Notes: generated by a model not told the origin, from the letters alone. A stretch of DNA of 13,046 nt from an uncultured Collinsella sp. (GCA_934617135.1 CAKTUC010000033.1:1-13046); one strand, 5' to 3'; shown: positions 1 to 8,769, numbered from the stretch's first letter. Program-made: numbers and translations.

Positions 1-36
1 CCCGCCCTCGCACGTTTTTTGAGCGCCTGACACGCT

Positions 37-52
37 TTAACCCTGCGGAAAC
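37..52 (+). promoter_or_regulatory. Possible GlnR-type box upstream of glnA
   Basis: TTAAC at 37-41, six bases, then GAAAC at 48-52. This has the same half-sites and spacing as the actinobacterial GlnR box (gTnAC-n6-GaAAC), with four of five bases matching in the first half and five of five in the second. The usual second copy does not follow at the expected distance. A lone GAAAC occurs again at 89-93. It gains interest because a GlnR-like regulator is encoded immediately downstream of glnA, but a short degenerate motif can arise by chance. I see no convincing -35/-10 pair for glnA here. Confidence 0.3.
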
Positions 53-117
53 ATTTTTCTGCGATAGTATCTGCGATATAGAACAGTCGAAACCCGCCCG
101 AAAGAAAGGGGAGCGAC

Positions 118-1455
118 ATGAACCAGCAGAACATCGATTACGTACTCCGCTCTGTAGAGCAGCGTGACATCCGCTTTGTGCGTCTGTGGTTTGTCGACAT
201 TCTCGGTCGCCTCAAGAACTTTGCCATCAGCCCCGAGGACCTCGAGGTCGCTTTTGAGGAGGGCATTGGCTTTGACGGCTCGGCCATCGAGGGCTTTGCC
301 ACGCCCGAGGAAGCCGATATGCTGGCGTTTCCCGATGCCTCGACCTTCCAGATTCTGCCGTGGCGCCCGAGCCACAACGGCGTCGCCCGCGTGTTCTGCG
401 ACGTGTGCACTCCCGACCGCAAGCCTTTCGCCGGCGACCCGCGCGATGCCCTGCGCCGCATGTTCCACAAGGCCGAGAAGGCCGGCTACCTGCTCAACGT
501 GGGCGCCGAGCTGGAGTATTACTATTTCCCCGACGAGCACACGCCCGAGCCGCTCGACAACGTGGGCTACTTTGACCTTTCGGTGAGCGACGCCGCCCGC
601 GACCTGCGCCGCAACACGGTCCTTACGCTCGAGAAGATGTCCGTGCCCGTGGAGTACACCTTCCACGCCGCCGGCCGCTCGCAGCACGGCATGAGCCTGC
701 GTCACGCCGAGGCCCTGAGCATGTCCGACGCCATCACCACGGCCAAGCTCATCATTAAGCAGCAGGCCTACGAGAGCGGCTGCCACGCCTCCTTTATGCC
801 CAAGCCGCTGGCGGGCGAGGATGGCAGCGCCATGTTCCTGCACCAGTCGCTGTTCGATCACGACGGCAACAACGTCTTTTGGGGCGAGGACGACGAGAAG
901 TACCATCTCTCCGACGTCGCCAAGCACTATATGGCCGGCATCTTGGCGCACGCGCGCGAGATCAGCGCCATCACCAACCCCACCGTCAACTCGTACAAGC
1001 GCATCACCACCGGCGGTGACTCCGTGCCGCAGTACGCCACGTGGGGCCTGCGCAACCGCGCGAGCATGGTCCGCATCCCGGTCTACAAGCCCGGCAAGCA
1101 GCTGTCCACGCGCATCGAGCTGCGCAGTCCCGATCCCATGGCCAACCCGTACCTGGTCAACACCGTTACGCTGGCTGCTGGTCTCGACGGTATCGAGCGC
1201 AAGCTGGAGCTTCCGCCCGAGGCCACGGCCGAGACGCTCAAGCTCACCGACCGTCAGATGCTCGAGGCCGGCTACGCGCCGCTGCCGCGCTCGCTCAAAG
1301 AAGCGCTCGACGTGTTTGAGGACTCGCAGTTTATGAAGGATGCCCTCGGCGAGCACATCCACAGTTTCTTCCTTAAAAAGAAGCGCGACGAGTGGCATAA
1401 GTTTGAGTCCACGATCACCCAGTGGGAGATCAAGCACTACCTGGCGAACTCCTAA
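118..1455 (+). CDS. glnA: Divergent type I glutamine synthetase (glutamate-ammonia ligase family)
   Basis: Family role: ATP-dependent condensation of glutamate and ammonia to glutamine in the cytoplasm, as a dodecamer. The 445-residue length fits the GSI-alpha group. Recognisable family blocks are GFDGSAIEGF (51-60), GAELEYYYF (129-137), GYFDL (150-154), FMPKPL (226-231), NPTVNSYKR (287-295), NRASMVRIP (313-321) and RIELRSPDPMANPYL (332-346). The NLYDLP-type adenylylation site of beta-type enzymes is absent. The ATG is preceded by AAAGGGGAG. Odd: an ungapped comparison with Bacillus GlnA shows that the two glutamates of the HHEVxxGQHE metal-binding block are Ala184 and Gly191. The metal-ligand histidine of the GMHxxxSL block is Phe240, and the PGYEAP flap glutamate is replaced by Asp301 with a one-residue insertion. 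Glu131, Glu133 and Glu334 remain. It may therefore have altered or no synthetase activity, or be another gamma-glutamyl ligase. Family assignment is very sure; the activity is not. Confidence 0.93.
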   Translation: MNQQNIDYVLRSVEQRDIRFVRLWFVDILGRLKNFAISPEDLEVAFEEGIGFDGSAIEGFATPEEADMLAFPDASTFQILPWRPSHNGVARVFCDVCTPDRKPFAGDPRDALRRMFHKAEKAGYLLNVGAELEYYYFPDEHTPEPLDNVGYFDLSVSDAARDLRRNTVLTLEKMSVPVEYTFHAAGRSQHGMSLRHAEALSMSDAITTAKLIIKQQAYESGCHASFMPKPLAGEDGSAMFLHQSLFDHDGNNVFWGEDDEKYHLSDVAKHYMAGILAHAREISAITNPTVNSYKRITTGGDSVPQYATWGLRNRASMVRIPVYKPGKQLSTRIELRSPDPMANPYLVNTVTLAAGLDGIERKLELPPEATAETLKLTDRQMLEAGYAPLPRSLKEALDVFEDSQFMKDALGEHIHSFFLKKKRDEWHKFESTITQWEIKHYLANS

Positions 1456-1505
1456 TCGCGCTGGCTTGTCCCAGTACGATTGAGCTCATATCTTTGGAGG
1501 CCGAT

Positions 1506-2168
1506 ATGTCCGAAAAGAGTGCCCTGTTCATGGCGCGCACGACGCGCTTCCACGAGTTTGCCCGCAGCCTGACGACCACCCTGGGTGTCGAGGTGAGCCT
1601 GGCCACCCCCGATTCGCCGACTGCGGCGCACGACTTTGACCTGCTGATCCTCGATTCCGACGGCATCCGCAGCGACCGCATCGATCAGATTGCCAAGTGG
1701 CTCGACGATCGCGGCGGCGTTCCCATGCTGGTGATCGTCGACGACGAGGCGCTCGGCACCCTGCGCCTGCCGAATCACGTGCATGCCGACTTCGTATGTC
1801 CCACGGCGACGCCCAACGAGCTCAAGGCTCGTGCGCAGCGCCTCATGGGCGAGGAGGAGACTGTCACTGCCGATGACGTGCTCAACATCGATAACCTCGA
1901 GATCAACCTGGCTACCTACCAGGTGACGCTCGACGATGAGCCCATCGACCTGACGCTGATGGAGTACTCGCTGCTGAGCTTTTTGGCAACGCACCCCAAC
2001 CGCGCCTACAGCCGCGAAGTGCTGCTGCACCGCGTGTGGGGCTTTGAGTACTGCGGCGGTACGCGTACCGTCGACGTGCACATCCGACGCATCCGCTCCA
2101 AGGTGGGCCCGCAGATCGCGGCACACATCACCACCGTCCGCGGCGTTGGTTATCTGTTTAAGGACTAG
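1506..2168 (+). CDS. GlnR-like OmpR/PhoB-family winged-helix regulator with degenerate receiver
   Basis: A 220-residue transcription factor. Residues 1-115 form a receiver-like domain. The site of phosphorylation could be Asp50 (LLILD), but the acidic pair expected at the end of strand 1 is replaced by ALFMART. The strand-4 Thr/Ser is Val (VIVDD), and the strand-5 Lys-Pro is FVCPT. Residues 127-219 form the OmpR/PhoB C-terminal DNA-binding domain with DLTLMEYSLL, SREVLLHRVWG and GGTRTVDVHIRRIRSK. The motif GGTRTVDVH and the degenerate receiver resemble actinobacterial GlnR, an orphan regulator of nitrogen genes. An in-frame upstream ATG at 1422 lies inside glnA; the ATG at 1506 is chosen because GGAGG (1496-1500) precedes it by five bases. 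It follows glnA by 50 bases and is probably co-transcribed. No histidine kinase lies nearby. The GlnR-like label is from motif resemblance and context; it could be another orphan OmpR-type regulator. Confidence 0.88.
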   Translation: MSEKSALFMARTTRFHEFARSLTTTLGVEVSLATPDSPTAAHDFDLLILDSDGIRSDRIDQIAKWLDDRGGVPMLVIVDDEALGTLRLPNHVHADFVCPTATPNELKARAQRLMGEEETVTADDVLNIDNLEINLATYQVTLDDEPIDLTLMEYSLLSFLATHPNRAYSREVLLHRVWGFEYCGGTRTVDVHIRRIRSKVGPQIAAHITTVRGVGYLFKD

Positions 2169-2189
2169 CAAGTAAATAGAGGAATGTGA

Positions 2190-2220
2190 GGGTGCCGGAG
2201 ATTTCTCCAGTACCCTTTTC
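2190..2220 (+). terminator. Rho-independent terminator after the glnA/regulator unit
   Basis: GGGTGCCGGAG (2190-2200), loop ATTT, then CTCCAGTACCC (2205-2215), followed by TTTTCTCGTTT. The stem is 11 pairs with one G-T and one C-A. It ends the high-GC glnA unit. The rest of the gap to 2349 is AT-rich and contains a possible -10 (TATAAC, 2285-2290) without a good -35. Confidence 0.82.
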
Positions 2221-2349
2221 TCGTTTAGGCGAAAAGAAGACCTTTCACCGATTTAAAGTGTGTCAGTAAAAACAATATCAAACATATAACGCCAACTAGC
2301 GAATATCATTTAGTTACCGTATCTCCCTACTACACGGATGGAGGAAGAA

Positions 2350-3477
2350 ATGCGTTATTCGAGAAAGGTGATTGTCGGATTCATAGTGTTGCTTGCCGCC
2401 CTGATGTCTCCAAGGTTGGTTTTTGGAGACGACGACTTGGTCCGTGTCACACCGCAAATAGCTGTGGAGCAAGCGCAGGCTTTCTTTGATGATGTATCGG
2501 ATGAACCGGTGACCGCTTGTGACCCAGTAAAAATGGTAAATTCCGATGGAGATTCAATCGGGTATATCGTTCGTGCGAAGCGGGATGACGTTAACTATGG
2601 CTACGTCGTATTTGATTCAGAGCGATCTTGGTGGATCAGCGAATACTGCTTGGCTCCGAACGCTCTTTTACCTATCGAGAGTGCAAGCGAAGAAATTGCA
2701 CTCCTCGCATCCTCGGATAACGTCGTTGCGTTAAAGATTGACGAGCTAACTGTTGGCGTTGCCGACTTAGATAAAAACATTGTTTTAGACGCAAGTGGAA
2801 AAAAAGTACCAAATAAATTGTCCTCGGGAGGCAATCGCAGCGGATCGCCGGAACATTTCGAAGACGTTTTTGTATCTGCCAAGGATTTGTATAAACAGGG
2901 ATATGTCGTTGATGCGAGCAAAACGGTTTCGGGAATAATAACGCCAACGCAAACAGAAGTTATCAAAGAAACGGGGACTTATGCTTGCGCTGTTTCGGCA
3001 ATGTTTGCAGTTAGCAGTCACTATGTGACTTTGAACCGCCTTAAATTGTCCGATTTATACTCGGAGCTTTGGAGGCTGTCGGGGACATGGGAAGAAGAAG
3101 AAAAGAAATATGATCAAGCGACTGGTCTGTACTTTAATCAAGGCAAGACTTCTCCTGACAAACCCGCTCCGGCCTTAAAGGAGTTTTGTGCAAGACGAGG
3201 CAAGGAGCTTGAGACGTCATTCGTTTGGTATCCGTCATGGGATTCCTTTAGGGTGAATACCGACTCGGGGAATCTGAGTATTTTCTCTGGAAGGCTCCGG
3301 TCAAATGGCAGCGGGCACGCAATGGCAGTTGTGGGCTACGTGGCAATGCATAACACATACTCGAATGCCAAGAAGTACCTGCTTGTTGTTTGGAATGGAT
3401 GGACAAACCAGCTACAGTTTCTTCCATATGACGTATCAATTTACACGTCTCACGATGGCACATATTGCAAGGGTTGA
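2350..3477 (+). CDS. Secreted papain-fold (C39/C10-like) cysteine peptidase with pro-region
   Basis: A 375-residue protein. Residues 1-26 are a Sec signal peptide: MRYSRK, a hydrophobic core VIVGFIVLLAALM, then SPRLVFG. Residues about 30-110 look like the pro-domain or Spi-type inhibitor region of streptopain relatives (TPQIAVEQAQAFF, then YGYVVFDSERSWWISEY). The catalytic part follows a low-complexity linker. Cys213 lies in TYACAVSAM, His323 in GSGHAMAVVGY and Asn349 in VVWNGW, which matches the order Cys, His, Asn-x-Trp of papain-fold peptidases. The position six residues before Cys, normally the oxyanion-hole Gln, is Glu207. An in-frame ATG at 2338 overlaps the GGAGGAAG ribosome site, so the ATG at 2350, five bases after GGAGG, is preferred. 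It is the first gene of the cassette; the next begins eight bases after its stop. Substrate unknown; possible roles are processing a cassette product, attacking neighbours or digesting host protein. Confidence 0.72.
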   Translation: MRYSRKVIVGFIVLLAALMSPRLVFGDDDLVRVTPQIAVEQAQAFFDDVSDEPVTACDPVKMVNSDGDSIGYIVRAKRDDVNYGYVVFDSERSWWISEYCLAPNALLPIESASEEIALLASSDNVVALKIDELTVGVADLDKNIVLDASGKKVPNKLSSGGNRSGSPEHFEDVFVSAKDLYKQGYVVDASKTVSGIITPTQTEVIKETGTYACAVSAMFAVSSHYVTLNRLKLSDLYSELWRLSGTWEEEEKKYDQATGLYFNQGKTSPDKPAPALKEFCARRGKELETSFVWYPSWDSFRVNTDSGNLSIFSGRLRSNGSGHAMAVVGYVAMHNTYSNAKKYLLVVWNGWTNQLQFLPYDVSIYTSHDGTYCKG

Positions 3478-3485
3478 TTGTACTC

Positions 3486-3842
3486 GTGAACGGCGACAAG
3501 TTCATTCGAAGGGCAATGCTCCTATTGGTGCTTTCCTTTGCTTTGCTCACCGCAGCGAGCTTCTTTCTGTTAAGGGCGACTAATGGGGGAGAAAACGACA
3601 CGGTTGTTGCAGTCGAGGTGCGCGCTCTATCGGATGTTCATAACGGGCAATTTGAGGCGCTTATGCCAAGTGGTTGCCGTAAGAGAATCGATATGCGCCG
3701 TAAGTCAAGTTCCGGATATGTCTCAGGGTTGAAAGCAGGTGATAAATGGATTCTAGTTTTTGTGGAAGATAAGGAACTTGACGGGACTGTTCTGTATCCC
3801 CATTCAGCTGAGAAAGTCAAATCAAGTAGACAGGGGGAATGA
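3486..3842 (+). CDS. Small membrane-anchored protein of unknown function
   Basis: A 118-residue protein, not recognised. Residues 1-9 are basic (MNGDKFIRR) and 10-30 are strongly hydrophobic (MLLLVLSFALLTAASFFLL), so it is either a signal anchor or an uncleaved leader. The remaining 85 or so residues are probably outside the membrane, mixed beta and polar, with a basic patch at 63-73 (GCRKRIDMRRK) and one cysteine. The GTG at 3486 is chosen because the predicted N terminus fits an export signal and sits eight bases after the peptidase stop. In-frame TTG codons at 3465 and 3474 would give an overlap instead, and ATG 3516 would remove most of the basic segment. The AAGGG at 3469-3473 is rather distant from the GTG, so coupling to the upstream gene is likely. 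A partner or anchor for its neighbours is only a guess from position. Confidence 0.6.
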   Translation: MNGDKFIRRAMLLLVLSFALLTAASFFLLRATNGGENDTVVAVEVRALSDVHNGQFEALMPSGCRKRIDMRRKSSSGYVSGLKAGDKWILVFVEDKELDGTVLYPHSAEKVKSSRQGE

Positions 3843-3845
3843 AGA

Positions 3846-4430
3846 ATGATTGATAGAAAGCAGTTCTTAGGTCTGATGGCGGGGGCTCCTATTTTGATGC
3901 GAGCCGGGATGGCAGAAGCCGTGGAGTTGCCGGACGCTCAGAAGCGATTGACGCTCGTGGTCGACACGGTGGTCAGAGATGAAAATGGCAATGAAAAAAC
4001 GCGAACAAGAAGCAGAGAGACTATTTTCACGCCAGAGAGCAAAACTGTGTCTGCCGACGCTATGGCCGGTGATGTCATAACAATCCAGAGGGAATCAGAT
4101 GAAACGTTGCCGCTGCTTGCCAAGATTGAGCTCACAGTCGCTTATTATAACGATAAAACAGAAATTGAGATTCGTTCCGGAAAGTACTCGATAGTCCAAA
4201 TCGATCCGCTTGTGATGTATGCAAACGCTTGGTACGCGCTCATGCAGAAGGATAAATACGTGATGAATAACTTCACGGAAAGCGAAGCATCATATGAAAC
4301 GGGGTGGGGGCCAACGCCATACGACGCGGAGAAAGATAAGTGGACGTGCGGATCAGGCATGGGCGCGACGATTACGGACTTCATTAACGATTCAACATAT
4401 AGCTTTGCTATCGACTGTTATATCGAATAG
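3846..4430 (+). CDS. Exported beta-rich protein with Tat-like leader, unknown function
   Basis: A 194-residue protein, not recognised. The first 25 residues are a leader: DRKQFLGLMAG then a hydrophobic stretch ending AGMAEA, with a plausible cut before VELP. The pattern resembles a twin-arginine signal (RRxFLK) with Arg-Lys in place of Arg-Arg; a Sec signal is also possible. The mature part alternates hydrophobic and charged residues in a way typical of beta sandwiches (LTLVVDTVV, KIELTVAYY, KTEIEIRSGKYSIV). Its C-terminal third is aromatic and contains two cysteines, Cys168 (TCGSGMG) and Cys191 (AIDCYIE), which could form a disulphide outside the cell. The ATG has AGGGGG at 3832-3837 and starts three bases after the previous stop, so it is the last gene of the cassette operon. 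It might be a substrate or cargo of the upstream peptidase, but nothing in the sequence proves that. Confidence 0.7.
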   Translation: MIDRKQFLGLMAGAPILMRAGMAEAVELPDAQKRLTLVVDTVVRDENGNEKTRTRSRETIFTPESKTVSADAMAGDVITIQRESDETLPLLAKIELTVAYYNDKTEIEIRSGKYSIVQIDPLVMYANAWYALMQKDKYVMNNFTESEASYETGWGPTPYDAEKDKWTCGSGMGATITDFINDSTYSFAIDCYIE

Positions 4431-4549
4431 ACATGACGGCATAGAACGAATTGGCCTATAAGCATGTCATTACTTAAGCAAAGCTGAAATCTTGGCATCT
4501 AGTGCTCGGGACTGCCCAGCTTGGGGTACAACTCAACGTGAACAATGAT

Positions 4550-4584
4550 GGCCCGCCACATGTTTGGCGGGCCTTTGGTTATTT
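4550..4584 (+). terminator. Terminator-like hairpin just upstream of htrA
   Basis: GGCCCGCCA (4550-4558), loop CATGTT, TGGCGGGCC (4565-4573): nine perfect pairs, followed by TTTGGTTATTT. The T-tract is interrupted by GG. It lies 29 bases before the htrA ATG, leaving no room for a promoter between hairpin and gene. It is either the terminator of the cassette with htrA read-through or an attenuator in the htrA leader. Confidence 0.72.
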
Positions 4585-4602
4585 GACGAAAGGATCGCAG
4601 CT

Positions 4603-6072
4603 ATGAGCGAGTACGATTCCCAGCGTCCCCAGGATGCGGGCAACGCCGGCGAGACCCAGCAGCAGCCGCGCGTGCAGGTGGAGTCGACGCCTGCCAGTGG
4701 AAACAACATTCCCTATGTGCAGGCCTACGACACGCAGACCGGCCAGCCGCTGGGTGGCCAGCAGGTCGTGAACAAGCACACGGTGGTCAAGACCAAGACC
4801 AAAAAGTTGCCGATCTTCATTACGGCGCTCGCCGGTTGTGCCTGCGGAGCCCTGCTGGTCATCGCGCTTATCATGAGCGGCACGCTCGATATCGGCGGCG
4901 GCAAGAATGCCGTGACGGCGGGCGCTTCGGGCTCGTCGGCGCAAAAGATCACCATCGACTCCGAGGACACCACGCTGGCCGAGGCCGTTTCCGCCAAGGC
5001 GCTGCCCTCCGTAGTTTCCATCACCGCCACTTCGAGTGGCAGCCAGGGCAACACGCTTTCGCAGTCCGCTGACGAGTCGGACAGCTCGGGCAGCGTCGGC
5101 TCGGGCGTGGTGCTCGATACCGAGGGCCATATCCTCACCAACAACCACGTGGTCGACGGTTACGACCAGTACGTGGTGACCATGGACGACGGCACCACCT
5201 ACGAGGCTGAGTTCGTGGGCAACGATGCCTCGAGTGACCTCGCCGTCATTAAGCTCAAGGACGCCGACTCTTCCAAGCTTACCCCGATCGAGATCGGCGA
5301 CTCCTCCAAGCTCAACGTGGGCGAGTGGGTCATGGCGATCGGCTCACCGTTCGGCAATGAGCAGTCCGTCTCCACCGGTATCGTGTCGGCGCTCTATCGC
5401 TCCACGGCCATGAGCTCTACCAGCGGCAACACCATTTATGCCAACATGATCCAGACCGATGCCGCCATCAACCCGGGCAACTCCGGCGGTGCGCTCGTCA
5501 ACGACAACGGCGAGCTCGTGGGTATCAACTCACTCATCGAGAGCTACTCGGGTTCCAGCTCGGGCGTTGGCTTTGCCATTCCGGTCAACTATGCCAAGAA
5601 CATCGCCGACCAGATCATCGACGGCAAGACGCCGGTTCATCCGTACCTGGGCGCCACGCTCTCGAGCGTCAACGCGCTCAACGCCCGCACCAACAAGCTG
5701 AGCACCGATAGCGGTGCGTACGTGGCGAGCGTTGTCGAGGACGGCCCTGCTGCTAAGGCCGGCATCCAAGAGGGTGACGTCATCACCAAGCTGGGCGACG
5801 ACGAGATTACGAGTGCCGACGGCCTGATCATCGCGCTGCGCAGCCACGAGGTGGGCGAGAAGGTCGAGATCACGCTCATGCGCGGCAAGGAGGAGAAGAA
5901 GGTCACCGTCGAGCTGGGTTCCGACGAGGAGCTGCAAAACCAGCAGCAGGACGACAGCTCGACTGACACCGGCAACGGCGGCATCACCGACGAGCAGCTG
6001 CGTCAGTACCTGGAGGAGCTGCTGGGCCAGCAGGGCCAGGGCCAGGGTCAGGGCTACGGCCAGGGATTCTAG
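4603..6072 (+). CDS. htrA: Membrane-anchored HtrA/DegP-family serine protease with PDZ domain
   Basis: Quality-control protease expected to degrade misfolded exported proteins. It has 489 residues. A polar cytoplasmic N terminus of about 68 residues, rich in Gln, ends in a basic patch (KTKTKK) before one transmembrane segment, 69-91. The trypsin-like domain (about 120-345) has the triad His182 (TNNHVV), Asp212 (SSDLAV) and Ser294 (NPGNSGGAL). One PDZ domain covers about 346-440 (YLGATL, GPAAKAGIQEGDVITKLG). The C-terminal tail is acidic then Gly/Gln-rich. The ATG at 4603 follows GAAAGGA by eight bases; a possible in-frame TTG start at 4564 lies within the hairpin and is unlikely. Single-gene unit with its own downstream terminator. 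Its promoter is not evident and must lie before the 4550 hairpin. Confidence 0.95.
   Translation: MSEYDSQRPQDAGNAGETQQQPRVQVESTPASGNNIPYVQAYDTQTGQPLGGQQVVNKHTVVKTKTKKLPIFITALAGCACGALLVIALIMSGTLDIGGGKNAVTAGASGSSAQKITIDSEDTTLAEAVSAKALPSVVSITATSSGSQGNTLSQSADESDSSGSVGSGVVLDTEGHILTNNHVVDGYDQYVVTMDDGTTYEAEFVGNDASSDLAVIKLKDADSSKLTPIEIGDSSKLNVGEWVMAIGSPFGNEQSVSTGIVSALYRSTAMSSTSGNTIYANMIQTDAAINPGNSGGALVNDNGELVGINSLIESYSGSSSGVGFAIPVNYAKNIADQIIDGKTPVHPYLGATLSSVNALNARTNKLSTDSGAYVASVVEDGPAAKAGIQEGDVITKLGDDEITSADGLIIALRSHEVGEKVEITLMRGKEEKKVTVELGSDEELQNQQQDDSSTDTGNGGITDEQLRQYLEELLGQQGQGQGQGYGQGF
6024..6066 (+). repeat. Short hexamer-like repeat in the 3' end of htrA
   Basis: Imperfect tandem CAGGGC/GGCCAG units encode the Gly/Gln-rich tail QQGQGQGQGYGQG (residues about 476-488). 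Such repeats can change length by slippage, so the tail may vary between strains. Confidence 0.55.
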
Positions 6073-6098
6073 CGAGCCGTTTCACACACATCGAAGCC

Positions 6099-6139
6099 AG
6101 AGGGGCTGCCCCGCCATGTGCAGGACAGCCCCTCTTTTT
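6099..6139 (+). terminator. Rho-independent terminator of htrA
   Basis: AGAGGGGCTG (6099-6108) pairs perfectly with CAGCCCCTCT (6126-6135) around a 17-base loop, followed by TTTT. It starts 26 bases after the htrA stop. Confidence 0.9.
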
Positions 6140-6143
6140 AAAA

Positions 6144-6174
6144 TGATCCCTCGGGGACGGAGGAAAACGGATCA
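6144..6174. repeat. Small inverted repeat TGATCC...GGATCA
   Basis: TGATCC (6144-6149) and GGATCA (6169-6174) flank an inner CCTC/GAGG pairing. The arms extend to AAA...TTT with one bulged base. It sits five bases after the htrA terminator. It may be an intergenic repeat or a second weak hairpin; six pairs alone are not strong evidence. Confidence 0.35.
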
Positions 6175-6209
6175 CTTTGAGCTGGCGAGGAGCTCGGTTC
6201 GGAATGGTC

Positions 6210-6413
6210 TGGACAGTTAGTTCAGATAAGTATAAATCTGGGGCGGTTTGGGATGCGTTTTGAGCTGTTTTGGGGTGGGGATGGGGCTCTGATGGGCGCT
6301 CGGAAGGAGAAATAAGCCGATCGTGCCGCTCCAGGATGACCAAATGGGGTGAAATGGCGCCATTTGAGCTCGATTCGGTTCGCAGATTTATACGTATCTG
6401 AACTAACTGTCCA
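6210..6413. repeat. Long inverted repeat: 31-base arms around 142 bases
   Basis: The left arm 6210-6240 and right arm 6383-6413 are reverse complements at 30 of 31 positions; the single difference is A6229 versus G6394, opposite each other. Each arm itself contains CAGAT...ATCTG. The enclosed part has no credible gene. It includes a 14-base palindrome AAATGGCGCCATTT (6352-6365) and two of three copies of TTTGAGCT (6176, 6259, 6363). A 13-base direct repeat GAGCTCG(G/A)TTCGG (6190-6202, 6366-6378) has its first copy just outside the left arm and its second in the enclosed part, just before the right arm. No target-site duplication is obvious. It could be a miniature inverted-repeat element, two copies of an intergenic repeat in opposite orientation, or a long RNA hairpin upstream of ligA. 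The whole gap 6073-6521 otherwise holds the htrA terminator, the small TGATCC repeat and the ligA leader; no ligA promoter is evident. Confidence 0.8.
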
Positions 6414-6473
6414 CCCCGGTTTGCCGGCTGCCGATTCGGTGCGGTTTGAAAGGGCTATTCGGCCCCGTCGTGA

Positions 6474-8750
<2,277 letters not shown>

Positions 8751-8769
8751 GGCGTTGATAGGCAAATAG

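Larger units (their letters stand above)
2222..4549 (+). other. Low-GC three-gene cassette, probably horizontally acquired
   Basis: The stretch between the two terminator-like hairpins is visibly AT-richer than both sides. By hand count 2761-2820 has 19 G/C in 60 bases, against 37 in 60 at 5101-5160 in htrA. Codons such as AAA, TTA, ATA and AGA are frequent here and rare in the neighbours. It holds three closely spaced genes in one direction, all with export or membrane signals. I see no integrase, transposase, terminal repeats or target duplication, so acquisition is inferred from composition alone. The tail 4431-4549 has no gene and only weak inverted repeats. Confidence 0.6.

Noticed and set aside
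37..1437. 466-codon minus-strand open frame opposite glnA
   Set aside because: It is an exact antisense shadow of a clear enzyme in G+C-rich DNA; the translation is Val/Ala/Gly/Arg/His-rich with no family features.
1422..1505. Upstream start for the regulator inside glnA
   Set aside because: No ribosome site; GGAGG is correctly placed for the ATG at 1506.
4431..4470. Possible hairpin after the cassette (ATGAC...GTCAT)
   Set aside because: Only five outer pairs, with mismatches, and no T-tract; the hairpin at 4550 is a much better terminator.
4441..4549. Possible tRNA remnant or attachment site next to the cassette
   Set aside because: No tRNA arms or CCA end could be formed, and no direct repeats bound the cassette.
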